Shown here: piece after piece, positions 37,701-48,700 of the stretch | Layout: the number at the start of each line of letters is the position of its first letter | Position numbering within the stretch: position 1 is the stretch's first letter | Assembly: GCF_037975245.1 (NCBI RefSeq) | Contig: NC_092575.1 | Coordinates: 17,573,810-17,637,809 of the forward strand | Reading direction: 5' to 3' | DNA: 64,000 nucleotides | DNA from: Apostichopus japonicus | Lineage: Eukaryota > Echinodermata > Holothuroidea > Aspidochirotida > Stichopodidae | Program-made: the position numbers and the translations under genes | The notes under the pieces: model-generated | What the model saw: the letters and a program-made list of their open reading frames with translations, nothing else | Told to the model about the DNA's origin: nothing | Databases searched by the model: none

Positions 37701-40700
37701 AACATAGGATGTCATTTTGCATAACCGGCCGTCGAAAGGATGGCTGGATGGTTGAATGCCTAAACCCCTGGTCCCAGGGACGCAAGCCCCCAAAAACTTT
37801 GGCGTCTTGTAGAAAAGGCTTACATCCCCGATCGAACACCCATTGCTTTTAATGTAAGACCTACTTAATAAGTGTACTTGTAAAGATGCGATTGTAGTCT
37901 ATACCTTGTGAATGTTCTACACAATATATGGGAAGATGGCACGGGCCTTAGCTTTGCTGTTTGACAGGGGCGGCCCTCTATTTCGCCCAACGTGCTTTTT
38001 CAACCAATTTCTACCCCCAGCCTTCCCCTCCCCTTTCATCCGCTCTTGTAAGTCCCTACTCACCATCTTCGTAGTAGCTCCATGCTTTGACCTAGCAGTG
38101 ATTCCAACAACTAACTCTTCAAATATCCCTGTACGTACAGTGTGCATATCTCTCGCTAAATTACGCACAGTTCACTACTGCATGTACATATAGGCCTGTT
38201 CGAACTTGCGCAAATCCTCAAAACCTGATCCAACATTTACCCTGGGCTCTATGCTAACAACCATCTCTATGAAAATTACAGTAGGCCTATGTGAAGAGCT
38301 TTTTACGCAATGTCGATTAAAAAACGACCAAACTTCAATTGCTACTTTTGACAGTGGATGAAGTACAGTAGTTACAAAAAACGTTGCACACACAAAAAAT
38401 TGACTGAAGCACATGGTCAAAGGGACCGGGAAAGAAATTGCAAGAAAGAAACTATTGTGGTATGATTGCATAGTAATCATCTAAGAAACAATTCGAGCAC
38501 ATCTTGTAACATTAGCGCTTGTTGTCAAAACGTACTTACTGTAAGTGACAACAAGGCCTAACATTATATTTGAGGGCACACATGTATATGACAGCCTATA
38601 CCACAAACTTCGCTTTCTCTACAGAGGGAAAAGTAACTTTACAAGTAGAAGTTTGCCTACTTTGTTTTCATTGAGCACTACAGATCTATGCAAGATGTCT
38701 GCATGAATGCGGTAGGTACTATTAGCCAATCAAATCACTTTTACAAGCATCAGTGACTACTTTCAGCATAAAAATAATGGTAATGGCAATGTTGTTAACC
38801 CTGTACCTTGCAGTTGATTAGTTTGATATATTTGTTTTCAAACAAATTCAATCATCAGTAAGATTGGAAGAATTTTTGGCTCTTTTCATAAAATTGTTTG
38901 GATTTTTAGCAAAGAAGAAAGGAAGATGTTCATTTAAAAAAAATTTTTTTTAATGTGTTGCATGTGTAGTCAACCCTTTTTAATTACAGTCGCCATGGTC
39001 GCATTGGCGACCACAATTCTCGGCTGGCGATGAGAATTTCTGGAAAAATTAATGCTAGTCGCCAGACCTATAATACTGTGGCGATCAGTTTTTGCAACTG
39101 AAAATTTCACCATGATGAATTTCAATTGTCACGAAACTGTTCAAAATTTTAAAATGACAAGTTAGAGTAGCAATATTATGTGATAAAATGAAAAGAGATT
39201 TAATCTGTCTTACAATCTTTAAAAAGTTTAACTTACAAAACTGTCGATATTATGAAACAAACTATACGTTCGGCAAAGCCCCGTTTCAAGACTGCCTAAC
39301 AATGAACAGCGTGCACTATACGTACATCAGTTTACAACTGCAGTGTTTAACCCTGGTAGGCTACATGTGCAGCAAATTTTACCAGGTACCTTGTCAAGCA
39401 AGTTGCAACCCCCTGTCTAACACCTGTTTGTTAACATTTTTGGCAGGTTTCCAAAAAACTTTTCATGGAGTAAACTATTTTGGCTCCACTCTAGAATTAA
39501 TTAGGTTAGTCAGTAAAGGATCGGTAAAGTTATGCGAAATATTATCTTAGACGTTTAAGAAAAGTAGGTAAATATCCCCGTAACATGAAGGTAATTAAAA
39601 CACACCCCAAGCCAACCGACTCCTCCGCATGAACAAAACAATCTTTTCCCCATGATACACGAGGCAGTCTATACCATACAGACATAGCACGATATCATGG
39701 CCCCGATAGCTACGGTATGGTCATATTTATAAAAGTAAACCTTGCAATTCCATATTTTAGGCCACTTGGCATGATTAACTAAATGTTAAATATTGTTTCC
39801 ATGTCCTTGTAGAGAACGTCAACTTCGCAAAACACAATTTATAGTTGTGTTTTTGTTGTTACGTGAGATCCGTAACCGACGAAGTGGTTAGGCAATTTAC
39901 TATACACTTAACTGTGGTAGGATAGTAATTTTTCCTTTTTTGGTGGAAATTCTAGAAATAATTTCTTTTTCCCCCGCTTAACACCAGATGTGGTCTTATG
40001 GTTAATTCATAAATGGGTGTACTAGAGCCTTGTTTACATGACATTTGTTGCATTTAGCACGATATGCCAGTTTCGCGTGAATTTTCGAAAGTATTTTGCT
40101 CGATCTTTCGTAAAATTTGAAAGGTGTACCAACTTACTTTTCGTACACAATTGGTAATTTCTCTACTGATTTTCAGAGTTTTGGTCTCTATACAGTGAAT
40201 GTTGTAAAGGACGGGTTTTAACGAAGTTCAAAAGTCAGTAAATGAAGTTGATAAACTTGATTTCTTTTCAACTTTCTTAACCATGGAATGCTAGAATAAC
40301 ATTTACACATAAATCGGAGAAAGGATAATTGCATTTTTTCCCACATTTATTTCAAATTTCTTTCACAAGAAGTTATCGTCATTTGTTCAATCCTCAAAAA
40401 ATATCGTCTTGAAAAAAAATTATCGCGATAATAATAATTTTCGATACATCGCCCAACCCTATTATCCTATACGTCTTTATACGATTCTGTGCGTGTACAC
40501 ATGTACAGTCTAGTGCTACTCGATGTTGAGCCTAGGCCTAGTGTTTTTTGTACTAATATTTAGCATATCAAAGTGGCGATCACATTTTCATTCTGGGCGA
40601 CCAGAATTTGGGAAAAATTTAGATCTAGTCACCACAGGATTTTCCTCCTGGCGACCTCATTCACTGGGGAATTAAAAAGGGTTGTGTGTAATAATGTGTA

Positions 40701-42895
40701 GTTGTGAGTGTATGCACTTGGGGTTTGTTCAAGCAATTTGAAGACTGCGTCCCTGGCTAAAACATTTGCATCCCAGACACAGAATCCTGGGTTCATAACA
40801 ATGCTGCATTATTTATTTTAATACAACTTTCAGTCAATAGTTGTCAGTAACATTATTGGCCATGCCAACAGAGACAAGGAAGATTCTCCATTAATGTCAA
40901 AAACTTAACTGCACAATTACAACAACTTTAAATCAATAACCTACCCTGTCAAGGCAAATACACTATCTAAACAACATATTCAAACAAAGAATATTTTGGT
41001 AGATCAATGCAGGTAACAACAACAAAAATTTGTAGAAAAAGTTGTTATTTGTAGCAATCAAAAGCTATATTATGTGCAACACTACAGTATTAACATGGTC
41101 ATACTTGGTCAACCAACATAAATGCCCTTTTTTAATCATTAATATGTAGTGTATGCTAAACACCACCCTGTTTCTACTTTGGCTGACTTTTCTAAACTGT
41201 TGAGACAAAACTACTCTTATAATGTAAATGTTCATTACCTCTCACCTCCCCCTCATCTCCCACCCATTTTCAATAACAATTACATTTCTCTTGTCGGATA
41301 CTGTAGGTGCATATTAGCCTCAGTAGATTTCTGTAATAAATAGGTAAGGCGGATGATAGTGGTGGGGAGACGGACCCTGAACTTTGCGGGGACATAAAAA
41401 AAAAGCACAATGCAGAGAAATTACTATAAAAGGTAAAACAATTTACTTTAAGTCATATTCTACATAGGCCATCATAAAACACAAATGTAGGCCAACTGGT
41501 AATATGAATACATCAAGTAAACCCTTATGTGGCATAGTAGTACCTTCGGTTGGAACCTAGAATTGGAATACGTCTGTGCTAGCTAAGTTTGTTGACATAA
41601 CAAAATTGACTAAGAGAGATGTTGTATTTTGTTGTAGGACCAGTATTCTGCCACTTCACAAAAAACACATGTATGTAAACTAACTGACTGCATAACTTTA
41701 TAAATGATCTAACTGAATTAATTGCAGTTTTCAGTTCAATCTTTAACACTCATTCACAAAATAAAATACACGTAAAATAACGTTCATTACAGTAGACCAA
41801 AGCTTGGACACTCATGTTTCTGCGCATTCTATTGCGGATTGAAGAGAATAATTAGTTAACCATTTTGTAGTTAACCATTTTCCAATCTGACATTTCGCGC
41901 ATCTGCATTAGAGAAAACATCCCCACATATTTCGAACACCTTTCCAATTTTCCATGAATTGTAAGGATAAAGGATTTAAAGGAGAGAAAAATGTAGGATG
42001 GCTGGACCTTTCTAAAGTGTCAAAATGAAACATTCAAGACGGAATATATACCATTTAAGTAGTACATGAAATTTGGATATCATATGCAAGTACTAACAAA
42101 GATTTCAAAATCCTTTTACTATTGGTAAGATAAACAATGCTACTTGAAAATAAAACTACTCCACATTTCCTGCCAACCACAGAAATGTGGGGTTTGTGTA
42201 TGTGCAAAGGGAATTAATTGTATGAGTATACTGGGTCCTTGGTGCTGATGCATGAGCTAGGTCTAGCCAAGGCTATGAACAAAACCTTAGAGCAGTAGCC
42301 TTGTATTTATAGGCCTACTTAACTCCAATTTGTGTTCCCTGTGTATCTAGGCTGGGTATTTTACAATTGTGACATGTTGCTGCTGTAGTCTCGAAATGTA
42401 ATAACCTGGTTGAAACTGGTTAGGTAGGACCTGTACATCAGCCTAAAACCTAGCCTATGTTGAGCTGTAGGTTTCAGTTAGGAGACAGTAGCATTGAGAT
42501 ACACATCTTCTGTTAGGTCTAATGTATAACTTACAAGCAGTGAATTAGGCAAGCCTAGTATTATTGTTTGTCCAGTCTAGAAAGCGTCTTAAGACCTAAC
42601 TTAGGCTGTCTTGTTTATTGTATTGTAACCTATACAAGTCTATACAACAGTACGGGCTAGGCTAGAGCTTAGGCCTAGCCTTAATTTGAAAGTTAAAGCT
42701 ACAATAAATGTCTGACTTAAATTCTTAATCCATACATAATTTGAACTTTTGGTCCTATTTTCGCCTACTTGGATAAATATGTTAAAATATTGCAGAATGG
42801 ATCGACGTTTGCATTTCTTCTTACCTTGGGCCTGGCATATTGGCATTAGCTTTATTAGAACGATTTCGCCTATTATTATCACTTCGACTCATCAT
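7766..42895 (-). CDS. ATXN2: Ataxin-2, 20 of about 21 coding exons
   Basis: RNA-binding regulator of mRNA stability, translation and stress granules; acts in the cytoplasm with poly(A)-binding protein. Coding parts from 5' to 3' on the minus strand: 42895-42825, 35447-35393, [one exon not found], 26485-26414, 25959-25821, 24711-24575, 23935-23832, 20081-19866, 19413-19251, 18529-18262, 17203-17009, 16220-16180, 15529-15273, 14642-14597, 14041-13828, 12246-12074, 10563-10449, 9862-9546, 9004-8873, 8199-8013, 7791-7766. Every junction has GT-AG ends and matching phase; the parts sum to 2928 nt including the stop, about 975 residues. Order of domains: basic N-terminus, Lsm, LsmAD, low-complexity Pro/Ser region, PAM2, then a Q/H/P-rich C-terminal half with short polyQ runs. 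Human ataxin-2 is longer, mainly at its N-terminus. The first Lsm strand (motif like GIYxNxRxxHxLT) is missing from my model. The family assignment is firm; individual splice sites are hand-called. Confidence 0.95.
8013..8199 (-). CDS. ATXN2: ATXN2 penultimate coding exon
   Basis: 187 nt, phase 0 in, phase 1 out. Encodes QPNMQVQPTHVPSNMTNITN, then a DPHPHPHP run and QSQAGMVQSHQLPGSYLQQH. It resembles the human C-terminal HVQSGMVPSHPTAHAP segment. Donor GTGAGT. Confidence 0.9.
8873..9004 (-). CDS. ATXN2: ATXN2 exon: C-terminal region
   Basis: 132 nt, 44 codons, phase 0 both ends. Encodes LVAVSQGGQQAIVYTSLPQT, then QHGHGIPTQHASQQYSNI and PQHINQ. Acceptor TTTCCGCAG, donor GTAGAA, which is weak. 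Confidence 0.88.
9546..9862 (-). CDS. ATXN2: ATXN2 exon: Gln/His/Pro-rich region
   Basis: 317 nt, phase 1 in, phase 0 out. Begins AFPSQAAAAQSQSLQQQHSQ, runs through NQYMHTAPSHANAANQMQQS and SQGQFPQHGGRPSPGPMQ, and ends VVQPQGGMAQ. It corresponds to the human Q/H-rich stretch (GQQQSQHGGSHPAPSPVQ). PolyQ runs are only three to four residues long. Acceptor TTGACAG, donor GTGAGT. Confidence 0.93.
10449..10563 (-). CDS. ATXN2: ATXN2 exon: Q-rich region
   Basis: Phase 0 in, phase 1 out. Encodes PTMSYRQLPNNNPAVQTMHP, then QSQQLVQGAEGVMLPQIM. The acceptor is a tandem CAGCAG, so the exon may instead start at 10566 with one extra Gln. The intron before it holds the 28-bp minisatellite. Donor GTAAGA. 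Confidence 0.82.
10711..11640. repeat. 28-bp minisatellite, about 33 copies, in an ATXN2 intron
   Basis: Unit on the plus strand is 'tgatcccttaccctccctcc' plus 'gccctctc'. It is almost pure pyrimidine on this strand and purine-rich in the ATXN2 transcript. Copies differ by point changes, and the array starts and ends abruptly. Confidence 0.97.
11801..11918. repeat. Foldback element (copy 1)
   Basis: Two inverted arms, beginning GTGTAAAAGTAAGTGGGCCT and ending with its reverse complement in diverged form, with 'gacgtttcgatcctag' inside each arm. Related copies lie at 62297-62400 and, as a single arm, 37641-37705. Similarity continues rightward ('acacattctcttac...aggctct'). Confidence 0.9.
11991..12026. 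repeat. Perfect intronic hairpin
   Basis: Arms CTGTCTCCAACTACAC and GTGTAGTTGGAGACAG (16 bp, perfect) around a TTTA loop, in the ATXN2 intron about 40 nt past a donor site. Confidence 0.95.
12074..12246 (-). CDS. ATXN2: ATXN2 exon: C-terminal region
   Basis: 173 nt, phase 1 in, phase 0 out. Encodes TPRVEYMNSFPPALAAGQPL, then QGQQYITVTTGGQG and VMPTMLNHVIK. The donor GTAAGT lies about 40 bp from a perfect intronic hairpin (11991-12026). Confidence 0.9.
12520..13165 (-). repeat. Unclassified dispersed repeat, copy 1
   Basis: Homologous, in inverted orientation, to 52450-53045. Shared landmarks include 'atttgattggcacatgatc', 'gggcggggtttgcaaatttt', 'gagcttttagggcagtaagc' and 'aaaagctgt'. There is no obvious coding capacity and no terminal repeat. 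It lies in an ATXN2 intron. Confidence 0.85.
13275..13646 (-). mobile_element. tRNA-derived SINE
   Basis: On the minus strand the head reads 'gtggtcaagtggttaa' (box A, 13621-13636) and 'ggttcgagccc' (box B, 13581-13591). The body contains 'ccttgggcaaggtgcttta' and 'cacccaggtgtataaatggg', which I recognise from SINEs of marine invertebrates. TA-rich simple repeats lie on both sides. It sits in an ATXN2 intron, sense to the gene. Confidence 0.85.
13828..14041 (-). CDS. ATXN2: ATXN2 exon: C-terminal region
   Basis: 214 nt, phase 0 in, phase 1 out. Encodes RALPQKTPTPPPSRSPVSQL, then QMMAAAHYMNPSMAAVYGQG and GSLQQYTQIPKQVHAQR. Compositionally like the Pro/Met/Tyr/Gln-rich C-terminal half of ataxin-2. 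Acceptor TTACAG, donor GTTAGT. Confidence 0.9.
14597..14642 (-). CDS. ATXN2: ATXN2 exon: PAM2 motif
   Basis: 46 nt, phase 2 in, phase 0 out, encoding SEKPKLNPNAKVFIP. This is a near-perfect PAM2 motif (human TLNPNAKEFNP), which binds the MLLE domain of poly(A)-binding protein. Key Leu, Asn-Pro, Ala and Phe are all present. The motif fills one small exon. Confidence 0.95.
15273..15529 (-). CDS. ATXN2: ATXN2 exon: Pro/Ser/Thr-rich region before PAM2
   Basis: 257 nt, phase 0 in, phase 2 out. Encodes LSTDKKMPENKVPAL through GGSTRPPAESPAQPEMKTAG to KDRTEAVKSQ. Precedes the PAM2 exon, as in human. Acceptor TCTGCAG, donor GTAAGT. Confidence 0.88.
16180..16220 (-). CDS. ATXN2: ATXN2 41-nt microexon
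   Basis: 41 nt, phase 1 in, phase 0 out, encoding ATTLGLKNFSENLR. Without it the flanking exons do not join in frame. LKNFSENLRL across the junction matches human LKKFKNDFRL, a conserved island within the disordered region. Acceptor CTTCTCAG, donor GTGAGT. Confidence 0.82.
17009..17203 (-). CDS. ATXN2: ATXN2 exon: Ser/Pro-rich linker
   Basis: 195 nt, phase 1 in and out. Encodes DNEQKRVAPQSEKQPLLSSE and continues to GQAVPDKSPARK. The other two frames carry stop codons, so the frame is fixed and agrees with both neighbours. Donor GTAAGT. Confidence 0.8.
18262..18529 (-). CDS. ATXN2: ATXN2 exon: Pro/Gln/Ser low-complexity region
   Basis: 268 nt, phase 0 in, phase 1 out. Begins TFRHTHQPSKQQQAPPPSAG and continues through MSSDYNRVQPHHSAQSQPKS to KSLPPSIG. 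Probably disordered. Sequence conservation with vertebrates is low; it is placed by frame and composition. Donor GTAAGT. Confidence 0.85.
19251..19413 (-). CDS. ATXN2: ATXN2 exon: YVPP motif, start of low-complexity region
   Basis: Starts with RYVPPQKRQTGAGVYPRSG (human KYIPPGQR), then a Ser/Pro/Gly/Gln-rich stretch ending TPQAQAVVQ. The acceptor is a tandem AAGCAG, so the exon may start at 19413 or 19410. Both are compatible with the frame and differ by one residue (NRYVPP or KYVPP). Donor GTACTC. Confidence 0.9.
19866..20081 (-). CDS. ATXN2: ATXN2 exon: LsmAD C-terminal helix
   Basis: 216 nt, phase 2 in and out. Encodes TPLPEEDTKEFRERRARAD, then RLAKQIEQS and MTEEERFSSVSR. It matches human VPLERDNSEEFLKREARANQLAEEIE...RSEEEKYTAVQR, the acidic/basic helix that ends LsmAD. 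The 3.75-kb intron before it is filled by the AGGTCA-rich repeat block. Confidence 0.95.
20417..23756. repeat. 3.3-kb block of AGGTCA-rich tandem repeats
   Basis: Fills the ATXN2 intron between the LsmAD exons. The ends carry inverted TGGTTCCTTGCTT / AAGCAAGGAACCA. Inside are several copies of a unit with 'ttgacctttggtgacct', 'cccctataccatttgcaac' and 'aactttgacctcatataact', including an almost exact tandem duplication of 695 bp (about 21445-22835). A CA run lies near 23678-23715. Identical 69-residue open frames on the minus strand are a consequence of the duplication and are not genes. Confidence 0.9.
23832..23935 (-). CDS. ATXN2: ATXN2 exon: LsmAD domain
   Basis: 104 nt, phase 0 in, phase 2 out. 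Encodes GNGWDAAEMFATNQRDFGY followed by ESTFKEDLQEYT. This is the most conserved LsmAD block (human NGWDPNDMFRYNEENYGVVSTYDSSL). Acceptor ATACAG, donor GTGAGT. Confidence 0.95.
24090..24520. repeat. Minisatellite of 'cacttaacacttactactcat' type
   Basis: Irregular tandem array built from a unit of about 23 bp with longer 'aagtacttactactcatcac' variants. Lies in the ATXN2 intron just before the LsmAD linker exon. Confidence 0.9.
24575..24711 (-). CDS. ATXN2: ATXN2 exon: linker into LsmAD
   Basis: 137 nt, phase 1 in, phase 0 out. Encodes ESFATDAEISQRVNG, then LEAWAP and DKRLLEVELDST. It aligns with human DAFTDSAISAKVNG...LEPWDAGEL, the start of the LsmAD region. Acceptor AAATCAG, donor GTGAGT. 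Confidence 0.92.
25821..25959 (-). CDS. ATXN2: ATXN2 exon: Lsm domain, C-terminal strands
   Basis: Phase 0 in, phase 1 out. Starts GEIVLMEVRTKD and continues HPKLILECNSIVKITAKDVN, matching human CDLVLDAAHEKS followed by ILFKCSDFVVVQFKDMD. This closes the Lsm fold. The acceptor is CAACAG before GGGGAAATA; the donor is GTGAGA. In the genome a run of C on the plus strand marks the splice acceptor. Confidence 0.9.
26414..26485 (-). CDS. ATXN2: ATXN2 exon: Lsm domain, central strands
   Basis: 72 nt, exactly 24 codons, phase 0 at both ends. Starts GSVVFVQVKSG and ends HTISPK. It aligns with human GSKCEVQVKNGG...TYSPK, and the matching human exon is, from memory, also 72 nt. The EGI segment followed by SPK is the ataxin-2 version of the Sm fold. 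Acceptor TTTAG, donor GTAAGC. Confidence 0.93.
26486..35392 (-). other. ATXN2: Large ATXN2 intron region; missing Lsm exon expected here
   Basis: About 8.9 kb between the exon ending NIKPQ and the exon starting GSVVFVQ. A phase-0 exon of about 60 nt encoding the first Lsm strand should lie here. I scanned for donors followed by a suitable reading and did not find it. Partial repeats ending 'gacaggtaagagaggaatgaag' occur near 27308 and 29131. No other gene is seen. Confidence 0.6.
35393..35447 (-). CDS. ATXN2: ATXN2 coding exon 2
   Basis: 55 nt, phase 2 in and phase 0 out, encoding RSRGMQRAGMPHAENIKPQ. It corresponds to the short human exon coding the 'GRGRNSNKGLPQS' segment just before the Lsm domain. 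TTTACAG acceptor and GTAAGT donor. It lies about 7.4 kb downstream of exon 1 and 8.9 kb before the next exon I could find. Confidence 0.75.
37641..37705. repeat. Foldback element, single arm
   Basis: 'gtatgtaaaagtaagttggc' then 'ctgacgtttcgatcctagca' matches one arm of the elements at 11801 and 62297. The second arm is absent. In ATXN2 intron 1. Confidence 0.8.
38971..40684. mobile_element. Non-autonomous hAT-like DNA transposon, 1.7 kb
   Basis: Terminal inverted repeats CAACCCTTTTTAATT at both ends. Flanking 8-bp duplications are TGTGTAGT (left) and TGTGTAAT (right), one mismatch. Subterminal inverted 'ggcgacc' motifs continue inward. No transposase is encoded; the longest frame (39188-39550) is unrelated. 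It lies in ATXN2 intron 1. Confidence 0.8.
42825..42895 (-). CDS. ATXN2: ATXN2 coding exon 1 (start codon)
   Basis: Begins with two adjacent ATG codons (42893-42895 and 42890-42892). Encodes MMSRSDNNRRNRSN and continues to NMPGP, a short Arg/Asn-rich N-terminus. It ends in phase 2 at a GTAAG donor. The long Pro-rich and polyQ N-terminus of human ataxin-2 is absent, as in many invertebrate orthologues. The upstream 5'UTR and promoter could not be delimited. Confidence 0.8.
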
Positions 42896-45795
<2,900 letters not shown>

Positions 45796-48700
45796 TTAGC
45801 ACTGCTGTGGAGTGCACCCCTATAATAAGGGGGCAGAGACCTATACCGGTACTACCGCCCAACCCCCAATTTGAAATGAGGACTGGTTCCCCCGCATCAA
45901 CCCCTTCCCATTCCTACGCCTATGTTGAAAAGCGTAGTCTGCATATACAAAGTGCGTGCTATACTTGTCAATGGAAACCTACCATTCTGAATGTAACGTT
46001 GCACTTAATGCTTATTATATAGTTAATCATGCGGTATACAATATTCCAGTCGTTTTTTCACTCAATATAGGCCCTAATGCATTTAATCAAAACATTAATT
46101 TCGACCCCCTCCCCACCCTTCCCCACCATCCCCCAGTTCATGTCGCAACACGGTGTGCAATTGATTTGCATACATCTATATAGAATAATATAAATTACGG
46201 TTCCATTATTGAAACAACAAAATTATGTTTAGTTTAGTATCCGATGAGAAACTTCCACACTTACGAAACACCCTTTTTAGCAGGTCATCTATAGTCGCTC
46301 ATTTGCTCACAATTTTAACAGGTAGCCTTCGTTTGTGTGTGTATGGAAAGTATTTGCATATTTATATATGATGGTTAATTTGTGTATGTGTGTGTATGGA
46401 AAGTATATTCATTTATGTGTATACATTGACGTGCACAGGGGGATCATGGCACCATCTTCATCCTCAGTCGGGGGATTGTTTTTAAACATTCAACTCAGGT
46501 AGAATTTGAAGACTACTCTGGGCCCATGACATCCTTCCATGCATAGTCGGGGATCCCCACCTTTGTAATTCTGAACACGTTAATGTGATTTGTTTACCCG
46601 CCCTTAACAGCAACATGCACGTCGATTTCCAAATATAGCGTGTACATCTCCAGGAACAAAGATGTATGATATTTAAAGTATCCATTGCATATCAGTTTCA
46701 CTATATCAATTAGCCTGGATGTACGTGGGAGGAATAAGAGGTCGGGTAGATTAGGGTGGGAGACGGTTTCATAATGTGGAAAATATAAATACAAAACATA
46801 ATAAACGACACCCGCCCACATCATTTTTAATCTCAATAAATTGGCTAAATATGTTTATGTTTGCATTCAATTATTATCATAATGTATATGCTAAGTTTAT
46901 GTAGAGAACAAATTCTATGCATGGTCGAACATGTTAACTTTATCCAGTCTTTGGTAACATACATAGCTATATGTGTAATTGAAAATGGAATCCCAATTTA
47001 CCCTTCTCCCTGGGCCCATAATTGGTTCACAAATATTCATCCCGAACACCTTTATAACCAAACAAGTGACAGGCTTAGGGGCACGAAGTGTGCTCGGTGA
47101 TATTATTAGCTGAAGTGAAAGAGCGCCGCTGAATTTCAACCATTTCTACCCATTATAGATAAGAATACCGAAATCAACACCGTTTGATAGCATTATTAGT
47201 AGCAATAAATGGATTGTCTTATAAAGAATTCGTAATGATAGAAACCACATCCCTGTCACCAATTCATTAATCCCCCCCTTTCCATTTTGACATCGTTTAA
47301 AGAAGAAGTGGAATTTGGAGGACCTCTGAATGTTTTGGTGGTTTCATGTTTCAAGGATTATGTTGAAACGATCAAGTTTAGAGACCCTCATCCTAAAACA
47401 GGTGTTTGCCCCAAGATATGAAAATCCAATGAATTGATAAAAATTTACAATGTTTTACTGGGACTTGCCTTACATATTGCTAAGTTCAAAAAGATGTTTT
47501 CCATGTGAAATGAACAGCCATTGAAGCTGTTTCGACAGGCAAACTTGAAATTATTCAAGACCGTTGTACAAATCCGTGAACATTTCCGGGGACATTTTCA
47601 ATCTGGGGATGGTACATGAAATCCTGTCTGTTCCCACAAATCTGGTCACGGTAGGTACATATGTTAGGCCTACTTCTTCAAACGCTGTCTGTCAAACCAA
47701 TCACTTCAGGTTTATCGTTTGACTTTAATAATAAAAAATCTTATAAGTCATATGATATAGCCTTTGGATCGGACCGTCTGCATATCTGAGTTTTACAACT
47801 TTTCAGATATATACATATATAAATTTCGCAAAAATACTGGAAACATATTCGCCAGCAAGATCAATATACCTCGCATATCCAGACTATATATACGCACACA
47901 GCTTTAGTTTAAGTCTAAACAAAGACAAAGGAAGAATGGCGGTGTCATGGACAAGGTAATCTTTGACCGATCCATTCACCTTCGGCGACTCTGAGTGATT
48001 CATTTATATCAGCGTATTCACGGGCGCAAGCACCATTTTTTTGTACTTGGGGTGGGGAAGGGTGGGGGTTGATAAGAGGATTTGTCGATCAGGGAAAGGG
48101 ATCAAGGGGAGTGATGGACCCTCTCCTTTGAGAAATTTGGTAAATGGCCTGGGTACGTAGATGCAAACTGGTGTTAGATTTACAACAATATTGAAGACTG
48201 TTTATGTAAGGTTGGACCGCATATACGTGTGATATTTATGTAATATACACTAGGATTTTTTGTTGTTGTAATATTCAGGTTGCACCCCTGCGGCATATAG
48301 GCGTAGGAAAGGGGGTAAAGAGGGAAGCTCCCTCAACTGCTCTAATGGCGGCAAAGGAATGTTTCCCCCTCACTCTCTTCCCCAGGGAAGCAACTCATGA
48401 CTCACTGTGATGGAACATTCAGTTGAATCCAATTAGCAAATGCCCCCCCCCCCCCGACATCCCCTCCAAAAAAAAATCAAATGTTTAAATTTTAATATCA
48501 TATACCTCATAATCTGTCGAAGTTTCGATAAAATCCAGAAATTTAGGTAGAAAGTATTGTCATGAAAAGCTACAGTTTTGATCATGGGAAGCTGAAAAAA
48601 GTTTGGAAGTAAATCATAATCCAGTGGTAATTTTGGTAACTTACCCCCATCCTCTTTCTGGGCTACTTTAAATTCAATCAGGAAGAAAGAGACCACTCTT

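Noticed and set aside
47937-47958. ATG plus donor (MAVSWT then GTAATC) as a first exon
   Set aside because: A single short match with no supporting downstream exon; not enough to call.
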